Source: Variovorax paradoxus (lineage in GTDB: Bacteria; Pseudomonadota; Gammaproteobacteria; Burkholderiales; Burkholderiaceae_C). Taken from it: 64,000 bases of DNA. The DNA is taken from assembly GCF_000834655.1 (NCBI RefSeq), contig NZ_JXQQ01000135.1, forward strand, positions 1-64,000, read 5' to 3'. The translations under genes were made by a program, and so were the position numbers. Under the pieces are notes generated by a model. It worked only from the letters and a program-made list of their open reading frames with translations. It was not told the origin of the DNA and did no database searches. Positions 1 to 8,373 of this stretch are shown piece after piece (the first letter of the stretch is position 1; every line of letters starts with the position of its first letter).

Positions 1-1
1 T

Positions 2-36
2 GCCCCCACCCCAACCCTCCCCCGGAAGGGGAGGGA
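2..36 (+). repeat. Right arm of a palindromic intergenic element
   Basis: A C-rich stretch followed by a hairpin-forming C5GG/G4 segment and GGGAG. It closely matches the right arms of the complete elements at 2435–2537 and 3347–3460. The left arm lies outside the window. Confidence 0.7.
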
Positions 37-59
37 GCCAATCCAGGCCGAGTGGAGCA

Positions 60-380
60 AAGGCCCATCGTCGTAGAGAGAGCCAAATCCAAGCCGAGCG
101 AAGCGAAGGCCCGCAACGTCTCGAAAGCCGAGCGCAGCAATGGCGCGTCCGAAAGCCCTTCTGTATGCGCCGAGGAGCGCAGCGTTTCGCGGATCAGGGC
201 TCGCCCTTGTTTGAGCGAAGCGAGTTTGGGCGAGACCCCGCGAAACGCGAGCACCGCAGGTTGCCCGTAGCGAAGCGAAGGGACGCAGACAGCAGGGTCG
301 CCTTTTCTTTGCTTACGTTCTTTTGGCGAAGCAAAAGAAAGTAAGTCGCCCGCCGGGGCGAGACCCGGCCCCGGACCAAA
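60..380. repeat. Comamonad-type repeat-rich leader, no gene
   Basis: This stretch carries many short GAGCGAAGCGAA-type motifs and ends in a strong inverted repeat at 312–345 (CTTACGTTCTTTTG with CAAAAGAAAGTAAG), flanked by GCCCGCCGGGGCGAGACCC. I recall near-identical blocks in several Comamonadaceae genomes. No reading frame has a believable start and protein-like composition, and no U-run follows the hairpin, so it is not a classical terminator. The dioxygenase gene starts about 95 bases downstream, so its promoter probably lies between 380 and 473. Confidence 0.55.
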
Positions 381-473
381 AAACCAAAACCACAAGAAAA
401 ACCAAAAACCAAGTCATAAGCTAGCAACGAAGAGTTCGTTGGGAAACCCAAGCCACACCCCTACATTCCCGGC

Positions 474-1367
474 ATGACAGCCGTTCTCTCCCCTAACGAA
501 CCCGAGGCCGTAAGCCAGCACTTCGAAGTGCGCCCCTTCGCCGCCCCGGTAGGCGCCGAAATCCTGGGCCTCGACATCTCGAAGCCGATCAACGCCGAAG
601 ACTTCGCCCGCATCCACCGCGCCCACCTCGACCACCACGTCCTGGTGTTCCGCGACCAGCAGATCACCCCCCAAGCGCACATCGATTTCAGCCGCCGTTT
701 CGGCTCGCTCGAAATCCACGTGCTGCACCAGTTCCAGCTCAAGAACCACCCCGAGATCCTCATCGTCTCCAACATCAAGGAGAACGGCGAGCCCATCGGC
801 CTGGGCGACGCGGGCGTCTACTGGCACTCCGACATCTCGTACAAGCCCAAGCCCAGCCTCGGCTCGCTGCTGCACGCGCAGGAGCTGCCGAGCGAAGGCG
901 GCGACACGCTCTTCGCCGACCAGCACCTCGCATGGGAAGCGCTGCCGGCCGACCTGCAGCAGCGCATCCTGCCGCTCAAGGCCGAGCACAGCTACCTGGC
1001 CAAGTACGAAGAGCTGCGTGCCAAGAATCCGTGGCGGCCCAAGCTCTCGCAGGCGCAGATCGACCAGGTCGCGCCCGCCGTGCAGCCCGTGGTGCGCACC
1101 CACCCCGAGACCGGCCGCAAGGCGCTCTTCGTCAGCGAACACTTCACCACGCGCATCGTCGGCCTGCCGCAGGACGAAAGCGATGCGTTGCTGGCCGAAC
1201 TCTTCGCGCACAGCGTGAAGCCCGAATTCGTGTACCGCCACACCTGGGCGCCGCACGACCTGGTGTTCTGGGACAACCGCTCGCTGATGCACCTGGCGGC
1301 CGGCACGCCCGACCACCTGCGCCGGCGCCTGAACCGCACGACCATCGTCGGCGACACGCCTTTCTGA
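474..1367 (+). CDS. TauD/TfdA-family 2-oxoglutarate-dependent dioxygenase
   Basis: A 297-residue protein of the TauD/TfdA fold. These Fe(II) enzymes oxidise a substrate such as a sulfonate or an aryloxyacetate while decarboxylating 2-oxoglutarate. The facial triad is visible: His118 and Asp120 in YWHSD, and distal His273 in NRSLMH. An arginine-rich stretch near residues 283–288 can hold the co-substrate. Length is normal for the family. The ATG follows an unremarkable leader without a clear Shine-Dalgarno. It is the first gene of a run with a binding protein, ATPase and permease of the sulfonate/taurine transporter type, which suggests desulfonation of an imported organosulfonate. The exact substrate cannot be read from sequence. 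Confidence 0.9.
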   Translation: MTAVLSPNEPEAVSQHFEVRPFAAPVGAEILGLDISKPINAEDFARIHRAHLDHHVLVFRDQQITPQAHIDFSRRFGSLEIHVLHQFQLKNHPEILIVSNIKENGEPIGLGDAGVYWHSDISYKPKPSLGSLLHAQELPSEGGDTLFADQHLAWEALPADLQQRILPLKAEHSYLAKYEELRAKNPWRPKLSQAQIDQVAPAVQPVVRTHPETGRKALFVSEHFTTRIVGLPQDESDALLAELFAHSVKPEFVYRHTWAPHDLVFWDNRSLMHLAAGTPDHLRRRLNRTTIVGDTPF

Positions 1368-1392
1368 TCTTTCTTTTTCCGGACTTTTTTTC

Positions 1393-2403
1393 ATGAACCG
1401 CTTCACACGCAAGGCCGCTGCATTCGTCACCGGTCTCGGCCTCCTCGCCGGCAGCCTCGCGGCGCACGCCGAGGGCCAGATCCGCATCGCCGAGCAGTTC
1501 GGCATCGTCTACCTGCTGCTCAACGTGGCGCAGGAGCAGAAGCTCATCGAGAAGCACGCGAAGGCCGCGGGCGTCGATGCCAAAGTCGAGTGGATCAAGC
1601 TCTCGGGCGGCTCGGCGGTGAACGACGCGCTGCTCTCCGGCAACATCGAGATCGCGGGCGCTGGGGTCGGCCCGCTCCTCACGCTGTGGGACCGCACCAA
1701 GGGCAAGCAGAACGTCAAGGGCGTGGCCTCGCTGGGCAACTTCCCGTATTACCTGGTGAGCAACAACCCGAACGTGAAGACGATCGCCGACTTCACCGAG
1801 AAGGACCGCATCGCGCTGCCTGCCGTGGGCGTGTCGGTGCAGTCGCGCGTGCTGCAGTTCGCCTCGGCCAAGCTCTGGGGCGACAAGGAATTCAACCGGC
1901 TCGACAAGATCAGCGTGGCCCTGCCGCACCCCGATGCGGCCGCGGCCATCATCAAGGGCGGCACCGAGATCACGGGCCACTTCGGCAATCCGCCGTTCCA
2001 GGAGCAGGAACTGGCTGGCAATCCGAATGCGCACATCGTGCTCAATTCGTACCAGGTCCTGGGCGGTCCGGCCTCGGCCACGGTGCTGTACGCCACCGAG
2101 AAATTCCGCAACGAGAACCCCAAGACCTACAAGGCGTTCGTCGACGCGCTCGACGAGGCGGCAAAGTTCGTCACGGCCAACCCCGAGAAGGCGGCCGACA
2201 TCTACCTGAAGGTGGGCAACGCGAAGATCGACCGCGACCTGCTGCTCAAGATCATCAAGAACCCCGAGGTGCAGTTCAAGACCACGCCGCAGAACACCTA
2301 TGCGCTGGCGGAGTTCATGCACCGCGTGGGCGCGATCAAGAACAAGCCGGCGTCGGTGAAGGACTATTTCTTCGACGATGCGCAGAACGCTTCGGGGAAC
2401 TGA
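1393..2403 (+). CDS. ABC transporter periplasmic substrate-binding protein (sulfonate/taurine/nitrate type)
   Basis: A 336-residue exported binding protein. An N-terminal signal peptide has basic residues, a hydrophobic stretch and a likely AHA-E cleavage near residue 26. The mature part has the bilobal SsuA/TauA/NMT1-like pattern, with the G-GNxEIA-type early motif and later NPEKAADIYL helix. It starts 25 bases after the dioxygenase, behind a T-rich spacer with no obvious ribosome site. Its stop overlaps the start of the ATPase gene (TGATG), so the two are probably translationally coupled. The ligand is inferred from neighbours to be an organosulfonate or a similar small anion. Confidence 0.88.
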   Translation: MNRFTRKAAAFVTGLGLLAGSLAAHAEGQIRIAEQFGIVYLLLNVAQEQKLIEKHAKAAGVDAKVEWIKLSGGSAVNDALLSGNIEIAGAGVGPLLTLWDRTKGKQNVKGVASLGNFPYYLVSNNPNVKTIADFTEKDRIALPAVGVSVQSRVLQFASAKLWGDKEFNRLDKISVALPHPDAAAAIIKGGTEITGHFGNPPFQEQELAGNPNAHIVLNSYQVLGGPASATVLYATEKFRNENPKTYKAFVDALDEAAKFVTANPEKAADIYLKVGNAKIDRDLLLKIIKNPEVQFKTTPQNTYALAEFMHRVGAIKNKPASVKDYFFDDAQNASGN

Positions 2404-3335
2404 TGAGCACGGCGAAGGCGTCTTCGGAGGTTGACTCCTTCCCCCTCTGGGGGAAGGTTGGGATGGGGGCGGGCAGAGCGGTGACGAAGCCGGCGCCGTC
2501 TGCCCCCAACCCAGCCCTCCCCCGGGAGGGGAGGGAGCAAGACCAGAAGAACGACGCCGCGCCGCTGCTCCAGGTCGACGGCGTCAGCCTCGAATACCGC
2601 ACCCCCGAACGCGTCGTGCGCGCCACGCACCGCGTGAGCTTCGACGTCCACGCTGCCGACCGCTTCGTGCTGCTCGGCCCCTCGGGCTGCGGCAAGTCCA
2701 CGCTGCTGAAGGCGGTGGGCGGCTTCATCGCGCCGGTCGAAGGCGAGATCCGCCTCGATGGCCAGCGCGTGACGCAGCCCGGCCCCGACCGCATCGTCGT
2801 GTTCCAGGAGTTCGACCAACTGCCGCCGTGGAAGACGGTCAAGCAGAACGTCATGTTTCCGCTGCTCGCATCGCGCACGCTCGGCAAGAAAGAAGCGAAT
2901 GAACGCGCGTTGCACTACCTCGACAAAGTGGGCCTGGCCAAGTTCGCCGACGTGCATCCGCACCAGCTCTCGGGCGGCATGAAGCAGCGCGTGGCCATCG
3001 CCCGCGCGCTCGCGATGCAGCCGCGCGTGCTGCTGATGGACGAGCCCTTCGCCGCGCTGGACGCGCTCACGCGCCGAAAGATGCAGCAGGAGCTGCTCGA
3101 GCTGTGGGACGAGGTGCGCTTCACGCTGCTGTTCGTCACGCATTCGATCGAAGAGGCGCTGGTGGTGGGCAACCGCGTGGCGCTGCTGTCGCCGCATCCG
3201 GGGCGCATGCGCGCCGAGGTCAACAGCCACGGCTTCTCGCTTGCAAGCCTGGGCGGTGCCGAATTTCAAGGAACGGGGCAGCGCATCCACGACATGCTGT
3301 TCGAGGAAGAGCCCGAAGCGGTGACGACGGCATGA
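2403..3335 (+). CDS. ABC transporter ATP-binding protein (SsuB/TauB type) with element-encoded N-terminal insert
   Basis: A 310-residue transporter ATPase that would energise import of the substrate captured by the upstream protein. It shows Walker A GPSGCGKST, the Q-loop in FQEFDQ, signature LSGGMKQR, Walker B LLMDEP and the H-loop THS. The ATG overlaps the upstream stop (TGATG). Family homology begins only near residue 54. Residues about 11–45 are encoded by a complete palindromic repeat element (2435–2537), translated in frame as a Pro/Gly-rich tail. No ATG lies between the element and the conserved core, so the insert is probably translated unless a rare start codon is used. Confidence 0.9.
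   Translation: MSTAKASSEVDSFPLWGKVGMGAGRAVTKPAPSAPNPALPREGREQDQKNDAAPLLQVDGVSLEYRTPERVVRATHRVSFDVHAADRFVLLGPSGCGKSTLLKAVGGFIAPVEGEIRLDGQRVTQPGPDRIVVFQEFDQLPPWKTVKQNVMFPLLASRTLGKKEANERALHYLDKVGLAKFADVHPHQLSGGMKQRVAIARALAMQPRVLLMDEPFAALDALTRRKMQQELLELWDEVRFTLLFVTHSIEEALVVGNRVALLSPHPGRMRAEVNSHGFSLASLGGAEFQGTGQRIHDMLFEEEPEAVTTA
2435..2537. repeat. Palindromic element inside the ATPase gene (copy 1)
   Basis: Two imperfect inverted arms of about 36 bases (CTCCTTCCCCCTCTGGGGG… and its counterpart ending GGGGAGGGAG) flank about 30 bases. Each arm is itself self-complementary. It is the same element type as at 3347–3460 and, as one arm only, at 2–36. It is read in frame as part of the ATPase. Confidence 0.8.
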
Positions 3336-3346
3336 ACCCGCCGTTT

Positions 3347-3460
3347 CTCCCTCCCCTTCCGGGGGAGGGCGGGGGTGGGGGGGGCGCGGCGTATCCGTTG
3401 CTGTCGGCCTGTCCACCGCCGCTTGCCCCCATCCCAGCCTTCCCTCGCAAGGCGAAGGAG
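3347..3460. repeat. Palindromic element at the ATPase–permease junction (copy 2)
   Basis: Left arm CTCCCTCCCCTTCCGGGGG and right arm ending GGCGAAGGAG are imperfect inverted repeats around a G/C-rich centre. The terminal AAGGAG (3455–3460) sits 9 bases before the permease ATG at 3470 and can serve as its ribosome-binding site. Confidence 0.78.
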
Positions 3461-3469
3461 CAAAACTCC

Positions 3470-4339
3470 ATGAGCACCCTCACACCCCCCATCCGACCCG
3501 AATACGAACGCACGCTCGAGCCCTTCACCGAAGTCCCGCTCGAACGCACGCTGCCGCTGCCCGCCCGCATCTGGGCGCAGGCCGGCGTTCGCAAGGGCCT
3601 GATCCTCATCGTCATCGCCGTGCTCTGGGAACTCGCGGCGCGCTGGCAGAACAACGACCTGCTGCTGCCCACCTTCACTGCCACCGCATCGGCGCTGTTC
3701 GACGGGCTTGCGAGCGGCGAGCTGATCGAGAAGGTGCGCATCTCGCTGGCCGTGCTGCTGCAGGGATACCTGGCCGGCGTGCTGCTGGCCTTTGCGCTCA
3801 CCACGCTCGCGGTGTCCACGCAGATCGGCCGCGACCTGCTGGACACGCTGACGTCGATGTTCAACCCGCTGCCCGCCATCGCGTTGCTGCCGCTCGCGCT
3901 CTTGTGGTTCGGCCTCGGACGCGGCAGCCTGGTGTTTGTGCTGATCCACTCGGTGCTGTGGCCGCTGGCGCTCAACACCTACGCGGGCTTCCAGGGCGTG
4001 CCCGAAACCTTGCGCATGGCAGGCCGCAACTACGGGCTCAAGGGCCTGCGCTACGTGCTGCAGATCCTGGTGCCGGCGGCGCTGCCGTCGATTCTTTCGG
4101 GCTTGAAGATCGGCTGGGCCTTTGCGTGGCGCACGCTGATCGCGGCCGAGCTGGTTTTCGGCGCATCGTCGGGCAAGGGGGGCCTGGGCTGGTACATCTT
4201 CCAGAACCGCAACGAGCTCTACACCGATCGCGTGTTTGCGGGCCTCGCGATGGTGGTGTTGATCGGCCTCCTGGTGGAAAGCCTGGGCTTCAAGACGCTG
4301 GAGCGCCTGACCGTGCGGCGCTGGGGCCAGCAGCGCTAG
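3470..4339 (+). CDS. ABC transporter permease (SsuC/TauC type)
   Basis: A 289-residue inner-membrane permease of the BPD_transp_1 family with about six hydrophobic helices. The cytoplasmic coupling loop is visible as AGRNYGLKG…ILVPAALPSI, the EAA-type motif. It would pair with the preceding ATPase and binding protein. The ATG at 3470 has a good AAGGAG, provided by a palindromic element. A second ATG at 3332, in the same frame, overlaps the ATPase stop (ATGA) and would add 46 residues encoded largely by that element. The coupled start may be ancestral, with the element having split it from the body of the gene. I prefer 3470. Confidence 0.88.
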   Translation: MSTLTPPIRPEYERTLEPFTEVPLERTLPLPARIWAQAGVRKGLILIVIAVLWELAARWQNNDLLLPTFTATASALFDGLASGELIEKVRISLAVLLQGYLAGVLLAFALTTLAVSTQIGRDLLDTLTSMFNPLPAIALLPLALLWFGLGRGSLVFVLIHSVLWPLALNTYAGFQGVPETLRMAGRNYGLKGLRYVLQILVPAALPSILSGLKIGWAFAWRTLIAAELVFGASSGKGGLGWYIFQNRNELYTDRVFAGLAMVVLIGLLVESLGFKTLERLTVRRWGQQR

Positions 4340-4361
4340 TCCCTGCTGGATGGCGGCCGGC

Positions 4362-4754
4362 TCAACCGCTCGATTTCTTGGCCTGCTGCCGCAGCGCGCG
4401 CAGCTCACTGTTGAGGAACTCGTTGGCGTCGCGCACCGCGCCGTTGGTGAGCTTCACCTTGTAGGCCTGCCCGGTCATCTCCGAGCGCGAGGCGCAGCGC
4501 TCGATGAAGTCCTCTGCCGTGGCCAGTTCCTTTTTGAAGTAGTCGTACTTCGCCTGCATGTGCTTGGCGGCATCGGCGGCGTTGTATTCGTTGCCGTTGC
4601 GCAGGAACACCATGGCGCTCATCTTCGAGACGCGCTGGATCAGCGTGTCGATCAGCTTCTCCTCGGCGTCGGAGGGCGTGGCCTGGGCCAGCACGGCAAA
4701 GGCGCCGAGCAGCAGGGTGAGGAGCGCGGCGCGCAGGAATCTGAAGGAGGCCAT
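4362..4754 (-). CDS. DUF5329-like small exported protein
   Basis: A 130-residue protein with a hydrophobic signal segment (residues about 5–22, cleavage near AQA-TP). The mature part carries the pattern I associate with DUF5329: FLRNGNEYNAADAAKHM, then AEDFIERCAS and TGQAYKV. Function is unknown; the signal suggests a periplasmic location. The ATG at 4754 follows an AGGGA about 7 bases upstream; an ATG 30 bases earlier is in frame but less likely. It is convergent with the ABC operon and divergent from the phosphatase at 4867, so it is probably transcribed alone. Confidence 0.75.
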   Translation of the reverse strand: MASFRFLRAALLTLLLGAFAVLAQATPSDAEEKLIDTLIQRVSKMSAMVFLRNGNEYNAADAAKHMQAKYDYFKKELATAEDFIERCASRSEMTGQAYKVKLTNGAVRDANEFLNSELRALRQQAKKSSG

Positions 4755-4866
4755 TGGTTCTATCCCTGGCAATTTTCGCGCCATGCTAGGGCGACAGCCC
4801 TTGTCGTGTCAAACCGGCGCCGGCTCGGGTCTAATCGCAGCTTTTGGCACGCGTTCACTCTCCCCA

Positions 4867-5643
4867 ATGAGCCCTCCCACTCCCGATCTGTCGCCGATTG
4901 CCCAGGCGCTGGCCGATGCGGCTGCCGCCAAGTCGATGCACTACTTCCGCACGCCGCTGGACATCATCACCAAAGCCGACGAGAGCCCCGTCACGCTGGC
5001 CGACCGCGCGGCCGAGACGGCGATGCGCGAGATCCTCGGCACCCGCGTGCCGGCGGACGGCATCTACGGCGAAGAGCACGGCCCCGAGCGGCTCGACGCC
5101 GAACGCATCTGGGTGCTCGACCCGATCGACGGCACTCGCAGCTTCATCACCGGCTCGCCGCTGTGGGGCACGCTCATCGGGGTGCTGCAGGGCGAGCGCG
5201 TGGTGCTCGGCATGATCGACATGCCGGTGCTCAAGGAGCGCTGGATCGGCCAGGCCGGCCAGGGCGCCACGCGCGACGGCCAGCCGGTGCGCGTGAGCAC
5301 ATGCACCGAGGTGGCCAAGGCCCGCATCGTCACCACCTCGCCCGACATCTTCGCGCCCGCCGACTGGCAGGCGTTCGACCGGCTCAGCCGCCAGTGCGCG
5401 ATGCGCCGCTTCGGCGGCGACTGCTACGGCTACGCCCAACTGGCCGGCGGCACCATCGACCTCGTGGTCGAGACCGGCCTGCAGCCCTACGACTACCTGG
5501 GCCCCGCCGGGCTGATCGAGGCCGCGGGCGGCGTCATCACCGACTGGCAGGGCCGGCCGCTGAACCTGAAATCCGACGGTAGGGTAATTGCTGCCGCAAC
5601 GCCCGAACTCCACCGACAAGCCATGGCCGTGCTCGCGGCCTAG
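4867..5643 (+). CDS. Inositol-monophosphatase-family phosphatase (histidinol-phosphatase-like)
   Basis: A 258-residue Mg-dependent phosphatase of the IMPase superfamily. The metal-binding signature is present as GEEHG and WVLDPIDGTRSF near residues 75–100. The C-terminal motif is YDYLGPAGLIEAAGG, with Tyr in the place of the usual Trp. The pattern fits the histidinol-phosphatase (HisN) branch better than classical SuhB, but no histidine genes are nearby, so the substrate is uncertain. The ATG at 4867 is the first in-frame start that leaves a normal N-terminus. It is followed after 9 bases by the DUF2905 gene, suggesting co-transcription. Confidence 0.85.
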   Translation: MSPPTPDLSPIAQALADAAAAKSMHYFRTPLDIITKADESPVTLADRAAETAMREILGTRVPADGIYGEEHGPERLDAERIWVLDPIDGTRSFITGSPLWGTLIGVLQGERVVLGMIDMPVLKERWIGQAGQGATRDGQPVRVSTCTEVAKARIVTTSPDIFAPADWQAFDRLSRQCAMRRFGGDCYGYAQLAGGTIDLVVETGLQPYDYLGPAGLIEAAGGVITDWQGRPLNLKSDGRVIAAATPELHRQAMAVLAA

Positions 5644-5652
5644 ACTGTTCCC

Positions 5653-5847
5653 ATGTTCCGCTGGCTGATCGTCGTCGTCCTCGCACTGGTGCTCATGAGC
5701 GGGTTGACCGCGTGGCTGCGCCGCTTCGGCTTCGGACGGTTGCCCGGCGATTTCGAGTTTCGCGCCTTCGGCCGCGACTGGCAGTTGCCGATTGCGAGCA
5801 CCCTGGTGCTCAGCATGATTGCGGCGCTGGTGGCGCGCCTTCTTTAG
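5653..5847 (+). CDS. DUF2905-family small membrane protein
   Basis: A 64-residue protein with two hydrophobic helices around the conserved LPGDFEFRAFGRDWQLPIAS-type centre of DUF2905. Length matches the family. Its biochemical role is unknown. It lies 9 bases after the phosphatase gene and 24 bases before the ROK kinase, so the three probably share a transcript. Confidence 0.82.
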   Translation: MFRWLIVVVLALVLMSGLTAWLRRFGFGRLPGDFEFRAFGRDWQLPIASTLVLSMIAALVARLL

Positions 5848-5871
5848 ACGACAGAGAAAAGAAAACCCGCA

Positions 5872-6798
5872 ATGAGAGCCTGCGTTGACATCGGCGGCAC
5901 CAAGGTCGCCGTGAGCCTTTCCGCCTCGAGCGATGCGCCGTTGATCGGCCGCCGCAGCGAGCCGACCGCCAAGACCGGCGACAACGACGCCGTGGCGGTG
6001 CAGATCATGCGGATGATCGACGAGGTCTGCGCCGAGCAGGGCGTCGACCCCGCCACCATCGATCGCGTGGGTGTGTCGTCGACGGGCCCTTTCGAGTTGC
6101 GCGATGGCATGGTCGAACTGGCGACGCCCAACATCTGCGGCGGCATTGCCGGTCCGGCGCGCGGCCTGCCCAACCAGTGGATGACCGCGATCATCGAGGC
6201 GCCGCTGGCCAGGCGCTTCGGGCAGGTGCGCGTGGAGAACGATGCGGTGGCCGGGCTCGAAGCCGAACGCCACTGGGGCGCGCTCAAGGGATTCGATCAC
6301 TGCGCCTATGCCACCTGGAGCACCGGCGTCGGTGTGGGCCTGTGCGTCGACGGCCGTGCGCTGCGCGGCAAGAACGGCAATGCGGGCCATGCGGGGCACA
6401 GCTTCGTCGTCGACGATGCGAGCGGCGCCCTGTGCGGTTGCGGCAACCTGGGCGACGTCGAGGCGCTCGTGGCCGGCAATTCGATTTCGCGCCGCTTCGG
6501 CCAGCCCGCCCCCGATCTGTTCTCGTCCGCGTCGGCCGGCGAGCCGCATTCGCTGGAAATCGTGGATGCGCTGTGCCGCGTGATGGGCCGCATGCTCTAC
6601 AACATGATCATCACGCTGGACCTCGAGCGCATCAGCCTGGGCGGCAGCGTGTTCTGGCACCACCGCGATTTCCTGCTGCCGCGGCTGCAGGCGCAGATCG
6701 ACGGCAAGCTGATGCCGCTCACCCGCGGCGTGCTGCTGGTGCCCGCGGGGCTCGGCGAGAAGGTCGGCGACTACGCCGCGCTGGCTTTGCTGGACTGA
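5872..6798 (+). CDS. ROK-family sugar kinase
   Basis: A 308-residue kinase of the ROK family, which phosphorylates hexoses or N-acylhexosamines. The ATP-binding DIGGTKVA is at residues 5–12 and ENDAVAG holds the catalytic aspartate. The usual ROK zinc motif is altered: GHAGH is present, but CxCGxxGCxE appears as CGCGNLGDVE, so the third cysteine is Asp. Zinc may be held differently or bound weakly. The protein has no N-terminal helix-turn-helix, so it is a kinase rather than a NagC-type repressor. Substrate unknown. Confidence 0.85.
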   Translation: MRACVDIGGTKVAVSLSASSDAPLIGRRSEPTAKTGDNDAVAVQIMRMIDEVCAEQGVDPATIDRVGVSSTGPFELRDGMVELATPNICGGIAGPARGLPNQWMTAIIEAPLARRFGQVRVENDAVAGLEAERHWGALKGFDHCAYATWSTGVGVGLCVDGRALRGKNGNAGHAGHSFVVDDASGALCGCGNLGDVEALVAGNSISRRFGQPAPDLFSSASAGEPHSLEIVDALCRVMGRMLYNMIITLDLERISLGGSVFWHHRDFLLPRLQAQIDGKLMPLTRGVLLVPAGLGEKVGDYAALALLD

Positions 6799-6828
6799 GC
6801 GGCCACGCAGCCATACGCTCGGCGAACC

Positions 6829-8373
6829 ATGCGCATCCCGCCACCCCGGTCGCCCCGCCGCAAGCAGTTCGCCTGGCTGCTGCTCGTGGTGGGCGGCTTC
6901 CTGGGTGCGCACCGTTTCTACCTGGGAAGCTACCTGGGCGGCGCGGCGCAACTGCTGATGTTGCTGGCCGGGGTCGGCAACCTGCCGGGCTCGCGCATCG
7001 CTCTCGCTCTGCTGGGCGCCTGGCTGCTGCTGGACATCTACTGGGTCCACGTGCGGCTCAAGCGCCTGCAGGGGCAGGACGAAAGCGACGCCGTCCGCCG
7101 CCCCGCCGCCCAGGCCTACGACCTCGAAGCGCTCGGCCAGGCCGACGAACTGCGTGAACGCTTCCTCGCCGCGACCGAGGTGCGCGACTGGGCCAGGGCC
7201 GTGGCGCTGGGCGAGCAGATCGTCGCCAATGCGCGCAAGGTCTTCAAGGGACCGCACCAGAACCTGGCGACGTCGCTGTGCATGCACGGCCAGGCCTGCT
7301 ACCAGTTCAAGGCGTTCGACCAGGCCAAGGCCAGCCTCGAGGAAAGCCTTGCCATCGGCCACCAGACCGGCATGCGGCCCGAAGACATGGCGATCGTCCG
7401 CAAGACGCTGGCCATGACCCTGGCCGGCATCGGCGAGCATGCCGCCGCGCGCCGGCGCCACGCGCACCTGCCCGCACAGCTTTCCGCGGATGGCCGCACC
7501 GGCGACGACACCGTGCTGCTGGGCCTCCTCGAAGACCAGGAGCGGCGCTACAAGGCCGCCTTCGAGCGGCGCGACCTGGCACTCGCCGAGCGGCTCTGCG
7601 CCGAGGCTGTCCACACCAGCCGCCAGCTGTGCGGCGGGCTTGGCGAGGCCGTCGTGTTCCACCTGGTCAGCCATGCCGAGTTCTGCCGCCAGCTGCAATG
7701 GCACGACAAGGCCGTGTCCCTGCTGGACGAGTGCCTGGCCATCATCGACCAGCTGGGCCTGGACGACAGCTGGCGCCTCGGCCCGAGCAACACGCTCGCG
7801 CTGCTGCACGCCGGCGCGGGCCGCTCCGACGAAGCGGAGGGCCTCTACAAGAAGACCATCGCGATGGCCGTGGCGCTGAGCAAGGGCAACTCGACCGACG
7901 AGGTGGTGCGGGCCATCAACAACCTGGCGTTTCTCTACGCGAACACCGACCAGGACCAGAAGGCCGAGCTCTGCTATGCGCGGGCCATGGTGCACCTGGA
8001 CAAGCTTCCACCGGAGGAGGGCGATGCCGACCTGCACGCCGACCTCTTGATCAATTTCGCCCAGCTGCACATGTCGCGCAACGAGTCCGAACACGCCAAG
8101 CCGTTGTTCGAACGCGCGCTGGCCATCCAGGAGCGCAGCTGCCGGGGCATCTCCACCAGCGCCGCCACCGCCCACAACGACCTGGGCCTGATCGCGCAGG
8201 AAGAGGGCGACCTGCGCGAGGCGCTCAAGCATTTCAAGCGCACCCTGCTGCTCAACCAGATCTGCGCGCCGGACCACTCCGGCAACCTCGCGAATGCGCA
8301 GCGCAACATCGACAACGTGAGCCTCGCGCTGGCGGCGGTCGCGCGGGCCGCGCGGCTGGAGCCGAGCACGTGA
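6829..8373 (+). CDS. TM2-domain and tetratricopeptide-repeat protein
   Basis: A 514-residue protein. Residues about 10–75 are a TM2 domain: two hydrophobic helices around GGFLGAHRFYLGSYLGG. The rest is helical TPR sequence, clear in units such as INNLAFLYANTDQDQKAELCYARA and AHNDLGLIAQEEGDLREALKHF. The architecture implies a membrane-anchored cytoplasmic scaffold for protein contacts. The stop overlaps the GTG of the next gene (GTGA), so the two are coupled and perhaps work together. The partner is unknown. Confidence 0.82.
   Translation: MRIPPPRSPRRKQFAWLLLVVGGFLGAHRFYLGSYLGGAAQLLMLLAGVGNLPGSRIALALLGAWLLLDIYWVHVRLKRLQGQDESDAVRRPAAQAYDLEALGQADELRERFLAATEVRDWARAVALGEQIVANARKVFKGPHQNLATSLCMHGQACYQFKAFDQAKASLEESLAIGHQTGMRPEDMAIVRKTLAMTLAGIGEHAAARRRHAHLPAQLSADGRTGDDTVLLGLLEDQERRYKAAFERRDLALAERLCAEAVHTSRQLCGGLGEAVVFHLVSHAEFCRQLQWHDKAVSLLDECLAIIDQLGLDDSWRLGPSNTLALLHAGAGRSDEAEGLYKKTIAMAVALSKGNSTDEVVRAINNLAFLYANTDQDQKAELCYARAMVHLDKLPPEEGDADLHADLLINFAQLHMSRNESEHAKPLFERALAIQERSCRGISTSAATAHNDLGLIAQEEGDLREALKHFKRTLLLNQICAPDHSGNLANAQRNIDNVSLALAAVARAARLEPST

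Noticed and set aside
312..345. Intrinsic terminator
   Set aside because: The stem is strong but no T-run follows on either strand; it fits a dispersed repeat better.
4855..8277. 1140-codon open frame on the minus strand
   Set aside because: It lies antisense to four recognised genes, is Arg/Ala/Gly/Val/Gln-rich without motifs, and results from GC-rich codon bias.
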